Source of the DNA: Nitrosomonas halophila
Lineage (GTDB): Bacteria > Pseudomonadota > Gammaproteobacteria > Burkholderiales > Nitrosomonadaceae
Reading direction: 5' to 3'
NCBI RefSeq assembly: GCF_900107165.1
Contig: NZ_FNOY01000002.1
Span: forward strand, 1 to 64,000
Length of the DNA stretch: 64,000 nucleotides
In this document: one piece after another, positions 37,830-47,153 of the stretch
Layout: each line of letters starts with the position of its first letter
Position numbering within the stretch: the stretch's first letter is position 1
Made by a program: the position numbers and the translations under genes
Notes under the pieces: generated by a model
The model's database searches: none
The model's input: the letters and a program-made list of their open reading frames with translations, nothing else
What the model was told of the DNA's origin: nothing

Positions 37830-38116
37830 GAAGCTGGCCGATAAGCCGGGTTCTGTCATGGACAGTCATTCATCTAGGCGCATGGTTACCCATGCGCTCA
37901 AGCAACCTACCCGCAGACTCGGCGAGCAACGTCATCATCTGCCTATTTGGTCTTGCTCCGGATGGAGGTTACCGCGTTTCACCGTAACTTAATACGCTCG
38001 TCTCTGTGGCCCTGTTCCTCACCTCACGGCGGCCGGCCATTAACCGGCATCCCGCTCTATGGAGCCCGGACTTTCCTCTCCCTGGTTATCCAGGCAGCGA
38101 CTGTCTAGCCAGCTTC
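37830..38116 (-). ncRNA. rnpB: RNase P RNA (bacterial class A)
   Basis: On the minus strand the RNA begins GAAGCTGGCTAGACAGTCGC and contains GAGGAAAGTCCGGGCTCC. It also has GGTGAAACGCGG and the universally conserved ACAGAACCCGGCTTATCGGC near the 3' end. Both ends pair to close helix P1. At about 287 nt it is shorter than E. coli RNase P RNA (377 nt); the difference is probably in P3/P12-type peripheral helices. It cleaves tRNA leaders with the RnpA protein. Ends are estimated from the conserved termini. Confidence 0.95.
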
Positions 38117-38137
38117 ACAATGTATTCTAACAGGACT

Positions 38138-38177
38138 TAAGGACTCGTTAATGAATAACTTGGGCATACGCTGGGCG
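38138..38177 (+). mobile_element. Single-end fragment of element family C
   Basis: TTAAGGACTCGTTAATGAAT and AACTTGGGCATACGCTGGG match the end of the complete element at 26852. It lies just upstream of rnpB, within its probable promoter region. Confidence 0.65.
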
Positions 38178-38255
38178 GCTGGATGGCTGCAGCCCATTGA
38201 GCCTCGCCTGCGTTTGCGCAGCTTAAAGCCGATGATTGATTATTGCTGGACGAAT

Positions 38256-38271
38256 GGTGCGCAAGTGCACC
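38256..38271. repeat. GGTGCRCAAGYGCACC palindrome
   Basis: GGTGCGCAAGTGCACC (one mismatch in the symmetry) followed by CTGCC, downstream of the pncC stop. Confidence 0.6.
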
Positions 38272-38286
38272 CTGCCACCCTGCCGT

Positions 38287-38814
38287 TCAGGCCAATTGAG
38301 AATGGGACTGCAGTAGATCGAGGGTGCCCTGCAACCCGGTAGCGACGGCCTGTCGCCGGATTGTCTCACGATCGCCTTTACACAAGCAGGTTGCGCTATT
38401 TAGCAGCCGATCCTTAACGATCCAGCCGAAGCAAACGGTCCCCACCGGTTTTGCTACCGACCCGCCATCGGGCCCGGCTATCCCCGTGACTGCCACAGCA
38501 ACCTGCGCTGCGCTCATTTTAAGCGCCCCTTGCGCCATTTCCCTGGCGGTTTGTTCGGAAACCGCGCCAAAGGTCTTCAATGTCACCGACTGCACGGTTA
38601 GCATTTGCTGCTTGGCCAGATTACTATAGGTGATGAAGCCCCGGTCATACCAACCGGAACTGCCCGGCACAGCGGTCACTGCCTGCCCTATCCAACCGCC
38701 CGTGCAGGATTCCGCAGTCGCCAGCAGCAAACCATTTATCCGGAGGACATCGCCCAGCTGCTGGGCCAGGCACAGCAACGCTTGATCACTCGGCTCGGAA
38801 TGGCCATCAGGCAT
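38287..38814 (-). CDS. pncC: Nicotinamide-nucleotide amidohydrolase (CinA C-terminal domain)
   Basis: A 175-residue stand-alone CinA-C domain that deamidates nicotinamide mononucleotide in NAD recycling. The core LLLATAESCTGGWIGQAVTA and YSNLAKQQML, then AVAVTGIAGPDGGSVAKPVG, is intact. Its ATG overlaps the pgpA stop by one base (TAATG). It is the last gene of the ribE-to-pncC operon. Confidence 0.93.
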   Translation of the reverse strand: MPDGHSEPSDQALLCLAQQLGDVLRINGLLLATAESCTGGWIGQAVTAVPGSSGWYDRGFITYSNLAKQQMLTVQSVTLKTFGAVSEQTAREMAQGALKMSAAQVAVAVTGIAGPDGGSVAKPVGTVCFGWIVKDRLLNSATCLCKGDRETIRRQAVATGLQGTLDLLQSHSQLA

Positions 38815-39356
38815 TAGAAATAGCTCTCAAACAACACCATTGACTTCCAACCCGCCAGGCAGAGCAGCGTATAGAAGGCAGCGACCAAATCATCGAGCAT
38901 GACACCCAACCCGCCTTTGAGCTTGCTGTCCAAATAGCCAATCGGCGTAGGTTTGACGATATCGAAAAAACGGAATAGCACAAAAGCCGCGAGTAGCCAG
39001 AGCCAGTGATCCGGGGTAAAAAACAATACCAGCATGAAGGCCACTATTTCATCCCACACCATGCCAGAATGATCGGGCGAGCCGAGCGCCCGGCCCGTCA
39101 CGGCACAGGCCCAGATACCCAGAATAAAGAAGACATCAATAATCAGCAAAAGTGAAATGGGTTCGACCAGCGTTTCCAGGAACCAATAAAGCGGAAATGC
39201 CACCAGCGTGCCCATCGTGCCGGGCGCGAAGCGTATCAAGCCAATACCAGCCCCCATGGCAACGAAATGCGCCAGCCTGACATGGACAAACGCAATATCC
39301 GGCTTCAATGGGCGTCGATGTTGTGGCGAATAATTATCGGGCAAGGAAGTGATCAT
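38814..39356 (-). CDS. pgpA: Phosphatidylglycerophosphatase A
   Basis: Inner-membrane phosphatase that makes phosphatidylglycerol from its phosphate. About 180 residues with the family motifs GAGIGLIRFAPGTMGTLVA, GSPDHSGMVWDEIVAFML and KPTPIGYLDSKLKGGLGVML, plus hydrophobic helices between. I take the ATG at 39356; an in-frame TTG five codons earlier is possible. The start overlaps the end of thiL by about 23 bp. Confidence 0.93.
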   Translation of the reverse strand: MITSLPDNYSPQHRRPLKPDIAFVHVRLAHFVAMGAGIGLIRFAPGTMGTLVAFPLYWFLETLVEPISLLLIIDVFFILGIWACAVTGRALGSPDHSGMVWDEIVAFMLVLFFTPDHWLWLLAAFVLFRFFDIVKPTPIGYLDSKLKGGLGVMLDDLVAAFYTLLCLAGWKSMVLFESYF

Positions 39357-40320
39357 GGCCTTTTCTCTCAACGATTACAGGATTTCCAGTGGTAGTCAGA
39401 ATAGTCAATCCGCTTCCTGTCATGATCTTGCCGATACGGGAAAGAGGAATGTCCAATTCATGCGCAAGCCGCACAATAGCCTCACGTTTGCTCTCAGGTG
39501 CAGTCATACACAATTCATAATCATCCCCGCCCGCCAACAAACAGTCAATAACCAGCTGCCGGTCAGTATGTCCCAGGGACAATCTGCTCTTCATGGCCGA
39601 AGAACAGGGAATCTTTTCCAAATCGATGACCGCCGCAACATCGGAGCGCGCCAGTATATGGCTCAGATCGGCCACCAGCCCATCTGAAATATCAATGGCG
39701 CTATGCGCCAGCATCAACAATCGCTGACCAAGCCGGACGCGAGGGAGCGGTGCATGCAACGCACGCAGGCAAGGCGAAGCCTCCTCTGCTGTCAGTACCA
39801 AGCGCCGCTGCAAATATGCCAGCCCCATGGCGGCATTTCCGAGCTCTCCCGAGATCCAGATATCGTCGCCTGACACTGCGCCACTGCGCTTGAGTGCCTT
39901 GCCAGCCGGAATTTCACCGATAATCTGTACCCCAATATTGAGCGGCCCACCCGTCGTATCGCCGCCTATCAGCTCGACCTGATATAAATCCGCCAATGCA
40001 AAGAAGCCGCTGGCGAAACCCTTGAGCCAGTCGTCATTTTGCGCCAGCGCTTCGGTCAATGTCAGGGATAATGTGACCCAGCGCGGCGCCGCGCCCATCG
40101 CAGCCATATCGGACAGGTTCACGGCAAGCGCCTTGTAAGCCAATTTGTCGGGTGCGACATCCGGGAAGAAATGCCGCCCCGCCACCAATGTATCGGTCGA
40201 AATGGCCCAATCCTTGCCTGGCGAACAAGCCACCAATGCGGCATCATCCCCCACGCCCAACAACGCATGCTTGGGCGCACGGGAAAAATAGTGACGGATG
40301 ATATCAAACTCGGAATTCAT
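39334..40320 (-). CDS. thiL: Thiamine-monophosphate kinase
   Basis: Phosphorylates thiamine monophosphate to the active diphosphate cofactor. The 328 residues start FDIIRHYFSR, with LLGVGDDAALV, the substrate-binding STDTLVAGRHFF and NLSDMAAMGA, then AIDISDGLVADL and GGDDYELC. Length matches the family. It is followed by pgpA with overlap, a common arrangement (nusB-thiL-pgpA). Confidence 0.96.
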   Translation of the reverse strand: MNSEFDIIRHYFSRAPKHALLGVGDDAALVACSPGKDWAISTDTLVAGRHFFPDVAPDKLAYKALAVNLSDMAAMGAAPRWVTLSLTLTEALAQNDDWLKGFASGFFALADLYQVELIGGDTTGGPLNIGVQIIGEIPAGKALKRSGAVSGDDIWISGELGNAAMGLAYLQRRLVLTAEEASPCLRALHAPLPRVRLGQRLLMLAHSAIDISDGLVADLSHILARSDVAAVIDLEKIPCSSAMKSRLSLGHTDRQLVIDCLLAGGDDYELCMTAPESKREAIVRLAHELDIPLSRIGKIMTGSGLTILTTTGNPVIVERKGHDHFLAR

Positions 40321-40373
40321 CGCTGATACCAGCCCTTACCGGAGACGGACAATCCCTGTTCCAGCCAGGCGGA

Positions 40374-40868
40374 TTAATTCTGTTTGAGAGGACGGGTACG
40401 GTGCAGCGCCAATTCTTCGGGCCGCAGCCGGCTGGCCAACTTGTCCAATACGCCATTGACATACTTATGCCCGTCTGTGCCACCATAGCTCTTGGCCAAT
40501 TCGATTGCTTCATTGATGACCGCCCGGTAGGGTATTTCCGGATGGTGAACCAATTCATAGGTGCTGAGCGATAGAATCGAAAACTCTACGGGACTGAGCT
40601 CAGACAACTGACGGTCCAGGCAAGGCTGAATTTGTGCCTGCAATGCCGTGACATGTTCCAGCACGCCATATAATAAATCCGCAAAATAAGCGGCATCGAC
40701 CCTGCTGAAAATTTTGGCCTCACGTAGCTGAGCATCGATATCACTGGCATTGCCGCCAGCCAACCGCCATTGGTAAATTCCCTGCAAGGCAAGCTCTCGT
40801 GACAAATGGCGGCGCTTTTTGAATTTTGGCGCCGGCTTCGCAGGTGCAACAGAATCAGTCAAGGTCAT
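40374..40868 (-). CDS. nusB: Transcription antitermination factor NusB
   Basis: A 164-residue all-helical protein that binds boxA RNA with NusE in rRNA antitermination. It starts with a basic tail and the helix [20 protein letters not shown], and ends with [20 protein letters not shown] and [11 protein letters not shown], the family signature. It overlaps ribH by 4 bp. Confidence 0.95.
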   Translation of the reverse strand: MTLTDSVAPAKPAPKFKKRRHLSRELALQGIYQWRLAGGNASDIDAQLREAKIFSRVDAAYFADLLYGVLEHVTALQAQIQPCLDRQLSELSPVEFSILSLSTYELVHHPEIPYRAVINEAIELAKSYGGTDGHKYVNGVLDKLASRLRPEELALHRTRPLKQN

Positions 40869-41359
40869 ACATCAGTAGATTGGTCAATTTCATCAAGTTT
40901 CAAGGTGAGATTGGCCATTTCCAGCGCGGCTTGTGCGGCATCAATCCCTTTCTGTGTCATGCGGGCCAGCGCCTGGTCCTCGCTTTCGGTGGTAAGAATG
41001 CCATTAGCGATGGGAATATCACACTCCAGCGCGACCGAGGCCAAACCACGCGCGGATTCATTGGCCACAATCTCGAAGTGGTAGGTATCACCGCGAATGA
41101 CTGCGCCCAGTGCGATCAAGGCATCGTACTGATCGGATATGGCCAGTTTCTGCAAGGCAATCGGGATCTCCAGTGCACCGGGTACTGTCACCAGGAGCAT
41201 ATCCGCTTCCAGCACACCCTGTTTGACCAACTCTGCGGTACAGGCGCCAAGCAACCCTTCGCCAACGTCGATATTAAAACGGCTCATAACAATGCCAATG
41301 CGGAGCCCATCACCCTTAAGACTTGTATCGAGCTCAAGAATATTGTCGTAGTAGGCCAT
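40865..41359 (-). CDS. ribH: 6,7-dimethyl-8-ribityllumazine synthase
   Basis: Condenses 5-amino-6-ribitylaminouracil with dihydroxybutanone phosphate. The 164 residues show [54 protein letters not shown] and [14 protein letters not shown], all active-site segments including the catalytic His in YHFE. It is between ribBA and nusB. Confidence 0.96.
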   Translation of the reverse strand: MAYYDNILELDTSLKGDGLRIGIVMSRFNIDVGEGLLGACTAELVKQGVLEADMLLVTVPGALEIPIALQKLAISDQYDALIALGAVIRGDTYHFEIVANESARGLASVALECDIPIANGILTTESEDQALARMTQKGIDAAQAALEMANLTLKLDEIDQSTDV

Positions 41360-41408
41360 GCGGAATGCTCCTTAAAGAATGAAATTGATTACTGATGGTT
41401 GGGGGGTT

Positions 41409-42530
41409 TCAGTCACATGAGCGGCGTTTAGGCTCCAGATAACCGGTCACTTCCAGACCGAAGCCTGTCATGCTGGGCATTCTACGGGGAGTAGCCAGCA
41501 AGCGCATTTTGCCAACACCCAAGTCTTTCAGAATTTGGGCGCCTATGCCATGATGGCGCAAATCAGCGGTAGGTTTATCTTGCTGGCGTGGCCGGGTCTG
41601 CGCAATGCGCTCTGCCAGGATATGCGCATCATTTTTTCGATGGAGCAACACTATCACCCCTTGCTCTGCGCACGCAATGGCAGACATCGCGTCGTGCACG
41701 CTCCAGGAATGGGTACAGTCATCGATTTCAAGTATATCGATCACGGACAGCGGCTCATGCACACGCACCAGCACTTCCTTGTCGGCGCTCGGCACACCCT
41801 TTACCAGCGCAAGATGCATCACGCCGATCATTCTATCATGGTAAGCAACCAGCCTGAATGCTCCCTGAGCAGTTTGTATCGGCCGTTCGGCTATCCGCTC
41901 CACCAGACTCTCGGTCAGACTGCGATAGTGAATCAGATCCGCGATCGTGCCAATTTTTAGCTGATGCTGCCTAGCAAATTTGATCAAATCCGGCAGCCGC
42001 GCCATTTCGCCATCCTCCTTGAGGATTTCACAGATCACAGCCGCCTCGGTCAATCCAGCCATGCGCGCCAAGTCACATCCCGCCTCGGTATGGCCTGCGC
42101 GCACCAGCACGCCGCCTTTCTGCGCCTTGAGCGGGAAGATATGACCGGGCTGAACCAGATCCTCAGGCCTGGCATCCGGCTTGACTGCTGCCTGAATCGT
42201 GCAGGCACGGTCGGCGGCAGAAATACCTGTCGTGACGCCACTGGCTGCTTCGATCGAAACCGTGAAATTGGTGCCCAATGGCGCATGATTGGCTACCACC
42301 ATCATCGGCAGCTTGAGTTGCTGGCAACGCGTCTCGGTCAAGGTCAAACAGATCAGCCCTCTGCCATGCCTGGCCATGAAATTGATCGCTTCCGGCGTGA
42401 CAAAATCCGCGGCCAGCACCAGATCACCCTCATTTTCGCGATCTTCCTCATCGACCAGGATGACCATTTTGCCGGCCTTGAAATCAGCCAGAATTTCTTC
42501 TATTGGACTAATGACCATATCTGCCGTCAT
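41409..42530 (-). CDS. ribBA: RibBA-type protein: DHBP synthase with GTP-cyclohydrolase-II-like C-terminus
   Basis: A 373-residue fusion. The N-terminal RibB domain is complete (DFKAGKMVILVDEEDRENEG, the metal site; RHGRGLICLTLTETRC; RAGHTEAGCDLARMAG) and makes 3,4-dihydroxybutanone 4-phosphate from ribulose 5-phosphate. The C-terminal RibA-like part starts after residue 210. It lacks the zinc-binding GDVFGS/CDCG segments; HSWSVHDAMSAIA replaces the cysteine-rich loop. It is therefore unlikely to act as a GTP cyclohydrolase, as in many betaproteobacterial RibBA proteins. A separate ribA should exist elsewhere. Confidence 0.92.
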   Translation of the reverse strand: MTADMVISPIEEILADFKAGKMVILVDEEDRENEGDLVLAADFVTPEAINFMARHGRGLICLTLTETRCQQLKLPMMVVANHAPLGTNFTVSIEAASGVTTGISAADRACTIQAAVKPDARPEDLVQPGHIFPLKAQKGGVLVRAGHTEAGCDLARMAGLTEAAVICEILKEDGEMARLPDLIKFARQHQLKIGTIADLIHYRSLTESLVERIAERPIQTAQGAFRLVAYHDRMIGVMHLALVKGVPSADKEVLVRVHEPLSVIDILEIDDCTHSWSVHDAMSAIACAEQGVIVLLHRKNDAHILAERIAQTRPRQQDKPTADLRHHGIGAQILKDLGVGKMRLLATPRRMPSMTGFGLEVTGYLEPKRRSCD

Positions 42531-43117
42531 GCCTGGTTCAGTAAGCGCGCCACATAGCGCGCCACGATATCGATTTCGAGATTCACTTTTTTGCCTTGTT
42601 CAAGATATTTGAAATTCGTGTTTTGCAATGTATGGGGAATAAGATTGACTTCAAAACTGAGGCCGGTGACTTGATTCACCGTCAGACTGACCCCATCGAC
42701 CGTGACCGATCCCTTGGGGGCAATATATTTCAATAGTGCTTCGGGCGCCTGGATTGCAAGCAGACAACGATCGCCTGTCTGCCGGAATTGCACCACTTCC
42801 GCCACGCCATCGACATGACCGCTTACCAGATGGCCGTCCAATCGATCGGAGAACTGCAACGCTTTTTCGAGGTTAACTGGATTGTCAAAAAGACTCAGAC
42901 CGCAAGTGCAGTTTAGAGTTTCGCCAGAAATGTCGGCCGCGAAAGAATTATTTTCCAGCGCGGCCACCGTCAAACACGCACCATTGACAGCGATACTGTC
43001 GCCGATGGCAACGTCCGATAAATCCATGCCGCCAGGATCGATGTGGACACGCAGGGTATCCCCGCCAGCATCCACGGATTTGATTCGACCAACAGCCTCA
43101 ACGATTCCTGTAAACAT
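42527..43117 (-). CDS. ribE: Riboflavin synthase, alpha chain
   Basis: Dismutates two lumazine molecules to riboflavin. The 196-residue protein has two lumazine-binding repeats, the first starting MFTGIVEAVGRIKSVDAGGD with GDSIAVNGACLTVA, the second with VDGVAEVV and KGSVTVDGVSLTVN. It is the first gene of the riboflavin operon; its stop overlaps ribBA by 4 bp. No FMN riboswitch is visible in front of it. Confidence 0.96.
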   Translation of the reverse strand: MFTGIVEAVGRIKSVDAGGDTLRVHIDPGGMDLSDVAIGDSIAVNGACLTVAALENNSFAADISGETLNCTCGLSLFDNPVNLEKALQFSDRLDGHLVSGHVDGVAEVVQFRQTGDRCLLAIQAPEALLKYIAPKGSVTVDGVSLTVNQVTGLSFEVNLIPHTLQNTNFKYLEQGKKVNLEIDIVARYVARLLNQA

Positions 43118-43252
43118 CGATTATTTCCTGAATGTAATAAATAATTTACTTGCAGCCATGCATGCGCCGGACCAACCCGGCCAGGCGCATCCGCTGTTAT
43201 AATAATGAATTTGGCTAGCCCGCCCAGATTGATTCTCAAGGACACGTTTATT

Positions 43253-45067
43253 ATGACACGCCAGCTCCGCAATATCGCCATTATTGCCCACGTAGACCAT
43301 GGCAAAACCACCATGGTCGACAAACTCCTGCATCAAGCCGGCACATTTGCCGCCCATCAGACAATAGCCGAACGCGTCATGGATTCCAACGACATTGAAC
43401 GCGAACGCGGCATTACCATTTTCTCCAAAAATTGTGCAATCGACTATGAAGGTGTCCATATCAATATCGTGGACACCCCCGGACACGCCGATTTCGGCGG
43501 CGAAGTCGAACGCGTGCTGTCAATGGTCGATGGCGTCCTGCTGCTAGTAGATGCCGTGGAAGGTCCGATGCCACAAACCCGGTTCGTCACCCGCAAAGCC
43601 CTGGCGCTGGGTTTGTGCCCGATCGTAGTCGTCAACAAGGTCGATCGACCGGGCGCCCGGCCCGACTGGGTCGTGAATCATACCTTTGATCTATTCGATA
43701 AACTGAGCGCGACGGAAGCACAGCTCGATTTTCCTGTAGTTTACGCCTCCGCGTTGAACGGTTTCGCCACATTGGACTTGAATCAGCCCAGCAAAGATAT
43801 GCGTCCACTGTTTGACATGATTCTCAAACATGTACCAGCGCCCACTGGCAACCCCGACGGACCGCTACAATTGCAAATCAACGCACTCGATTATTCGAGC
43901 TTTGTCGGGCGCATCGGAATTGGCCGCATTAACCGCGGCCGCATCCGGCCAGGGCAGGATGTCATGGTCATGACCGGCGATCAACCAATGAAGAAAGCGC
44001 GCGTCAATCAGGTCTCGGGATTCCAGGGCCTGGACCGCATCCAACTAAGTGAAGCGGCTGCCGGTGACATCGTCCTGATCAGCGGTATCGAAGAACTCAG
44101 CATTGGCACCACGCTGACAGATATCGAACGGCCCGAAGCGCTGCCGATGCCGGTTGTCGATGAACCCACGCTCTCAATGAACTTCCAGGTCAATACCTCG
44201 CCTTTCGCAGGCCGGGAAGGCAAATTCGTCACCAGCCGCCAATTGCGTGAGCGCCTGGAAAAGGAGCTGCTGACCAATGTCGCCCTGCGGCTGGAAGAAA
44301 CCAGTGAAACCGATTCATTCCTGGTCTCGGGTCGGGGTGAACTGCATTTGACAATTCTGCTTGAAAACATGCGGCGCGAAGGCTACGAGCTTGCTGTCTC
44401 GCGCCCCCGCGTAGTGATCCGGGAAATCGATGGGGTCAAATGCGAACCGTTTGAAATCCTGAGCATCGACGTGGACGAAACCAACCAGGGCCCTGTCATG
44501 GAGGCCATCGGTACGCGGCGCGGCGATCTATTGGACATGATTCCAGATGGGCGCGGACGGGTACGCCTGGAATATCGCATTCCTGCACGGGGGTTGATTG
44601 GTTTTCAATCGGAATTCCTGACCATGACACGCGGCACTGGCATCATGAGTCATATATTTGATGAATATGCACCGATGCGCCCGGACATCGCATCGCGCAA
44701 GAATGGCGTGTTGATCTCGGCTGAAAATGGCGAAGCAGTCGCGTATGCGCTGTGGAAGCTGCAGGAACGCGGACGGATGTTCGTGAGCCCCGGCGATCCG
44801 CTGTACGAGGGCATGGTCATCGGCATACACAGCCGCGACAACGATCTGGTCGTCAATCCGATCAAGGGCAAGCAATTGACCAATATTCGCGCATCGGGTC
44901 ACGATGAAGCAGTTGTGCTGACACCCCCCATCCAGCTCACACTGGAATCCGCGATAGAATTCATCACCGATGATGAACTGGTTGAAATCACGCCCAAAAG
45001 CATCCGGATCCGTAAACGCTTGCTGCTCGAACATGAACGCAAGCGTGCTTCGCGTTCGGCAGCGTGA
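43253..45067 (+). CDS. typA: Translational GTPase TypA/BipA
   Basis: Ribosome-binding GTPase needed for growth at low temperature and for 50S assembly. I start at 43253 ([20 protein letters not shown]), giving 604 residues as in the family; the frame is open 48 bases upstream. G motifs [33 protein letters not shown] and [10 protein letters not shown] are intact, as is the BipA C-terminal domain with [20 protein letters not shown]. Divergent from ribE. Confidence 0.97.
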   Translation: MTRQLRNIAIIAHVDHGKTTMVDKLLHQAGTFAAHQTIAERVMDSNDIERERGITIFSKNCAIDYEGVHINIVDTPGHADFGGEVERVLSMVDGVLLLVDAVEGPMPQTRFVTRKALALGLCPIVVVNKVDRPGARPDWVVNHTFDLFDKLSATEAQLDFPVVYASALNGFATLDLNQPSKDMRPLFDMILKHVPAPTGNPDGPLQLQINALDYSSFVGRIGIGRINRGRIRPGQDVMVMTGDQPMKKARVNQVSGFQGLDRIQLSEAAAGDIVLISGIEELSIGTTLTDIERPEALPMPVVDEPTLSMNFQVNTSPFAGREGKFVTSRQLRERLEKELLTNVALRLEETSETDSFLVSGRGELHLTILLENMRREGYELAVSRPRVVIREIDGVKCEPFEILSIDVDETNQGPVMEAIGTRRGDLLDMIPDGRGRVRLEYRIPARGLIGFQSEFLTMTRGTGIMSHIFDEYAPMRPDIASRKNGVLISAENGEAVAYALWKLQERGRMFVSPGDPLYEGMVIGIHSRDNDLVVNPIKGKQLTNIRASGHDEAVVLTPPIQLTLESAIEFITDDELVEITPKSIRIRKRLLLEHERKRASRSAA

Positions 45068-45090
45068 CAGGCCCCGCCTGAGTTGTCAAC

Positions 45091-45714
45091 ATGACCACCC
45101 CCACGCTATGGTATGTGGCAGACCCCATGTGCTCATGGTGCTGGGGGTTCGCGCCGGTAATAGAACGAATCAGAACGGAATACTCGCAGCTTCTGACCAT
45201 TCGACTGCTGCTGGGAGGGCTCCGGCCCGGCACCAAGCTGCCACTGGCGCCAGCCAAAAGAGCAGAGATCCTGCATCATTGGCAATCCGTACAAGCTACG
45301 ACCGGCCAGCCATTCAAGTTCGAAAATGCCTTGCCGAAAAATTTCATCTATGACACCGAGCCTGCCAGCCGGGCGCTGATCAGCGTAGCGCTGATCGAAC
45401 CTTCGCAAGTCTTTCCATTTTTTTCGGCAGTGCAACGGGCGTTTTACCTTGAACAGGTAGATGTCACGCAGCCGGATAACTTAAAAAAACTGGCAGCCGA
45501 ATTGCATCTGCCGGCAACCCGTTTCATCGAGACTTTCGAATCCGATCAGACAAAACAGCAAACCCTCGATCATTTCCGCCGCGCAGCAGCATGGGGCATC
45601 ACCGGGTTTCCAGCGCTCGTGGCCGAGAAAGCGGCACAGCACCGGCTGATAACCATGGGCTATTGCCCATACGACACGCTCCAGCAGCGGCTGGATGGCT
45701 GGCTATATTCGTAA
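45091..45714 (+). CDS. DsbA family (FrnE-like) thiol oxidoreductase
   Basis: A 207-residue thioredoxin-fold protein with an inserted helical domain. The redox motif is MCSWCWGFAP at residues 14-23; CSWC is the pattern of cytosolic FrnE/2-hydroxychromene-isomerase-related members. FPALVAEK supplies the cis-Pro loop. There is no signal peptide, so it acts in the cytoplasm. It lies 23 bp after typA and may be cotranscribed. The substrate is unknown. Confidence 0.87.
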   Translation: MTTPTLWYVADPMCSWCWGFAPVIERIRTEYSQLLTIRLLLGGLRPGTKLPLAPAKRAEILHHWQSVQATTGQPFKFENALPKNFIYDTEPASRALISVALIEPSQVFPFFSAVQRAFYLEQVDVTQPDNLKKLAAELHLPATRFIETFESDQTKQQTLDHFRRAAAWGITGFPALVAEKAAQHRLITMGYCPYDTLQQRLDGWLYS

Positions 45715-45811
45715 CCGCTGCCATGTCTGCGAGAGCGGGAAATGGCCAGGCCCATATGCCGTCAATGACTCAACCGATTCCTAATCCATAAGACCTGACA
45801 GGCGCCTCTGA

Positions 45812-46100
45812 ATGAAAATTTACTGGCTACTCACGGCACTCCATGCCACACCCGCTCTGGCGGCAGAGATGGTCACTTATGAAGCAGACATCGCGCCGAT
45901 CCTACAAGCCCGCTGTGTCATCTGTCATTCGGCTGGACGGCTACGCCCACCGCTTGGATTAAAACTGGACAGCCTGGAAGGCATGTTCGAAGGCAGCCAG
46001 AATGGACCGATTGTCAGAGCCAATGATAGGAGACAGCCAGGCCGAAGCGGAAATCGCATTATTCGAACAGTGGATTGCAAATAGCCTGCAAACTGAATGA
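45812..46100 (+). pseudogene. Truncated, internally deleted cytochrome c domain protein
   Basis: The gene begins with a signal peptide (IYWLLTALHATPALA), then MVTYEADIAPILQARCVICH with one CxxCH haem site, and GLKLDSLEGMFEGSQNGPIV. After about residue 70 the frame becomes nonsense (NDRRQPGRSGNR) and stops at 46084. The original C-terminus continues in another frame as SQAEAEIALFEQWIANSLQ, ending at 46100. Relatives have 20 or more residues between these parts (usually ending MPP), so an internal deletion with frameshift has inactivated it. Confidence 0.75.
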
Positions 46101-46262
46101 ACCGGCTGGCTCAGTCCGTAGCGCTGCCACAGATTGAGTTGCTTGCAAACATAGCAGCCAATCATCACGCATGTCTTCTGGCAATCTCGCCTTAATGGCT
46201 ATCCGAGCAGCATGCTTGCGCGCTGATCCATGGTCAAGGTTTGACTTCATGCCATTATTGAT

Positions 46263-46293
46263 ATATAGATATGCCGGTTAGTTATATCTATAT
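46263..46293. promoter_or_regulatory. 10-bp perfect inverted repeat upstream of the hypothetical gene
   Basis: ATATAGATAT (46263-46272) and ATATCTATAT (46284-46293) separated by 11 bp, the second followed by TTTT. It may be an operator for the next gene or a weak terminator of the previous one. It is too AT-rich for a stable terminator, so I favour an operator. Confidence 0.45.
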
Positions 46294-46315
46294 TTTTCAA
46301 AAAGGATTACAAACC

Positions 46316-46948
46316 ATGATGGAAACCTGGCAAGAATTATCTTTAAATACGCGACGCTTGCTGGTGACCCTGGGTATTATCAGCGTGATCGTACTGATAG
46401 GGATGCAATTTCATGTCAGCTCCCAGGGCGATATGTCCGACACCTATCCCAAAGGCTTTCGTGGCGGCACCTGCACGATCGAAACCGATTCACTGCTGAT
46501 CGGCTTTTCCGCCTACCTGATTCCCAAGGATTACGAGATTCCACAGGATGCCATGAGCGCCCTGTCAGTGCCCGTTCTATGCGGCAAAGTGCCCGGACCC
46601 GGCATGCTTGACGTGACGATCGACCTGCTCTACCCAGAAGCCATACGCGACAAACCCCTGGCACTGCGCTTGGCTAAATTGGAAGCAGCAGGCAGTGAAC
46701 GAGACATACTGTCACTGCCAGCCAGCCTGTATCGATCCGGCACCATCTCCCAAGCGCTGCAGCTGGACCAGCCTGGGCAATACAGCCTGTATATCCAGGG
46801 CCAGAATCTTGATAATCAGGACTTCAGCCTGGAGATGCCGATCAAAGTCGGGACCGAATGGTGGGAAGAGTTGCTGACCAACTGGCCGCTGGTCTTGATA
46901 CTTGCAGGCGCCCTATTCTTCTATAACTTCAGAAGAGTCGTCGATTGA
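46316..46948 (+). CDS. Hypothetical membrane-anchored protein with two terminal helices
   Basis: I do not recognise this 210-residue protein. An N-terminal helix (LLVTLGIISVIVLIGMQFHV) and a C-terminal helix (WPLVLILAGALFFYNF) flank about 150 residues that are probably periplasmic. That part has two cysteines (GGTCTIET, VPVLCGKV), perhaps a disulfide, and looks beta-rich. The start at 46316 follows AAGGA with good spacing; an upstream in-frame ATG at 46271 overlaps the inverted repeat. It is next to a broken cytochrome gene, so a link to periplasmic redox is possible but unproven. Confidence 0.75.
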   Translation: MMETWQELSLNTRRLLVTLGIISVIVLIGMQFHVSSQGDMSDTYPKGFRGGTCTIETDSLLIGFSAYLIPKDYEIPQDAMSALSVPVLCGKVPGPGMLDVTIDLLYPEAIRDKPLALRLAKLEAAGSERDILSLPASLYRSGTISQALQLDQPGQYSLYIQGQNLDNQDFSLEMPIKVGTEWWEELLTNWPLVLILAGALFFYNFRRVVD

Positions 46949-46987
46949 CCCTATCAAATAGCGATCAGGCGTTTCAGGCGCAACCTC

Positions 46988-47153
46988 CTAGTACTCCGTT
47001 CCGTCAATTAGCTTACAAATGAAATCGATGGATTCGCCTGCCAGGCTAGGCGCAAACCGCAGTCATAGCCGTAGCTATGGCGAGGATTTGCAACAACGCA
47101 TGACAGGCGAAGGCGCGATTTCATGTAAGCGGTTTGGCGGAACGGAGTACTAG
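46988..47153. mobile_element. Element family B, copy 2, abutting mutM
   Basis: 166 bp with CTAG at each end, nearly identical to 35206-35371. The right CTAG (47150-47153) contains the TAG stop codon of mutM read on the minus strand, so the target was the stop codon itself and the duplication preserved it. Confidence 0.87.

Noticed and set aside
43118-43252. Possible FMN riboswitch before the riboflavin genes
   Set aside because: The conserved RFN words (for example ACCGGCGGT) are not present in front of ribE, and the space to typA is too short.
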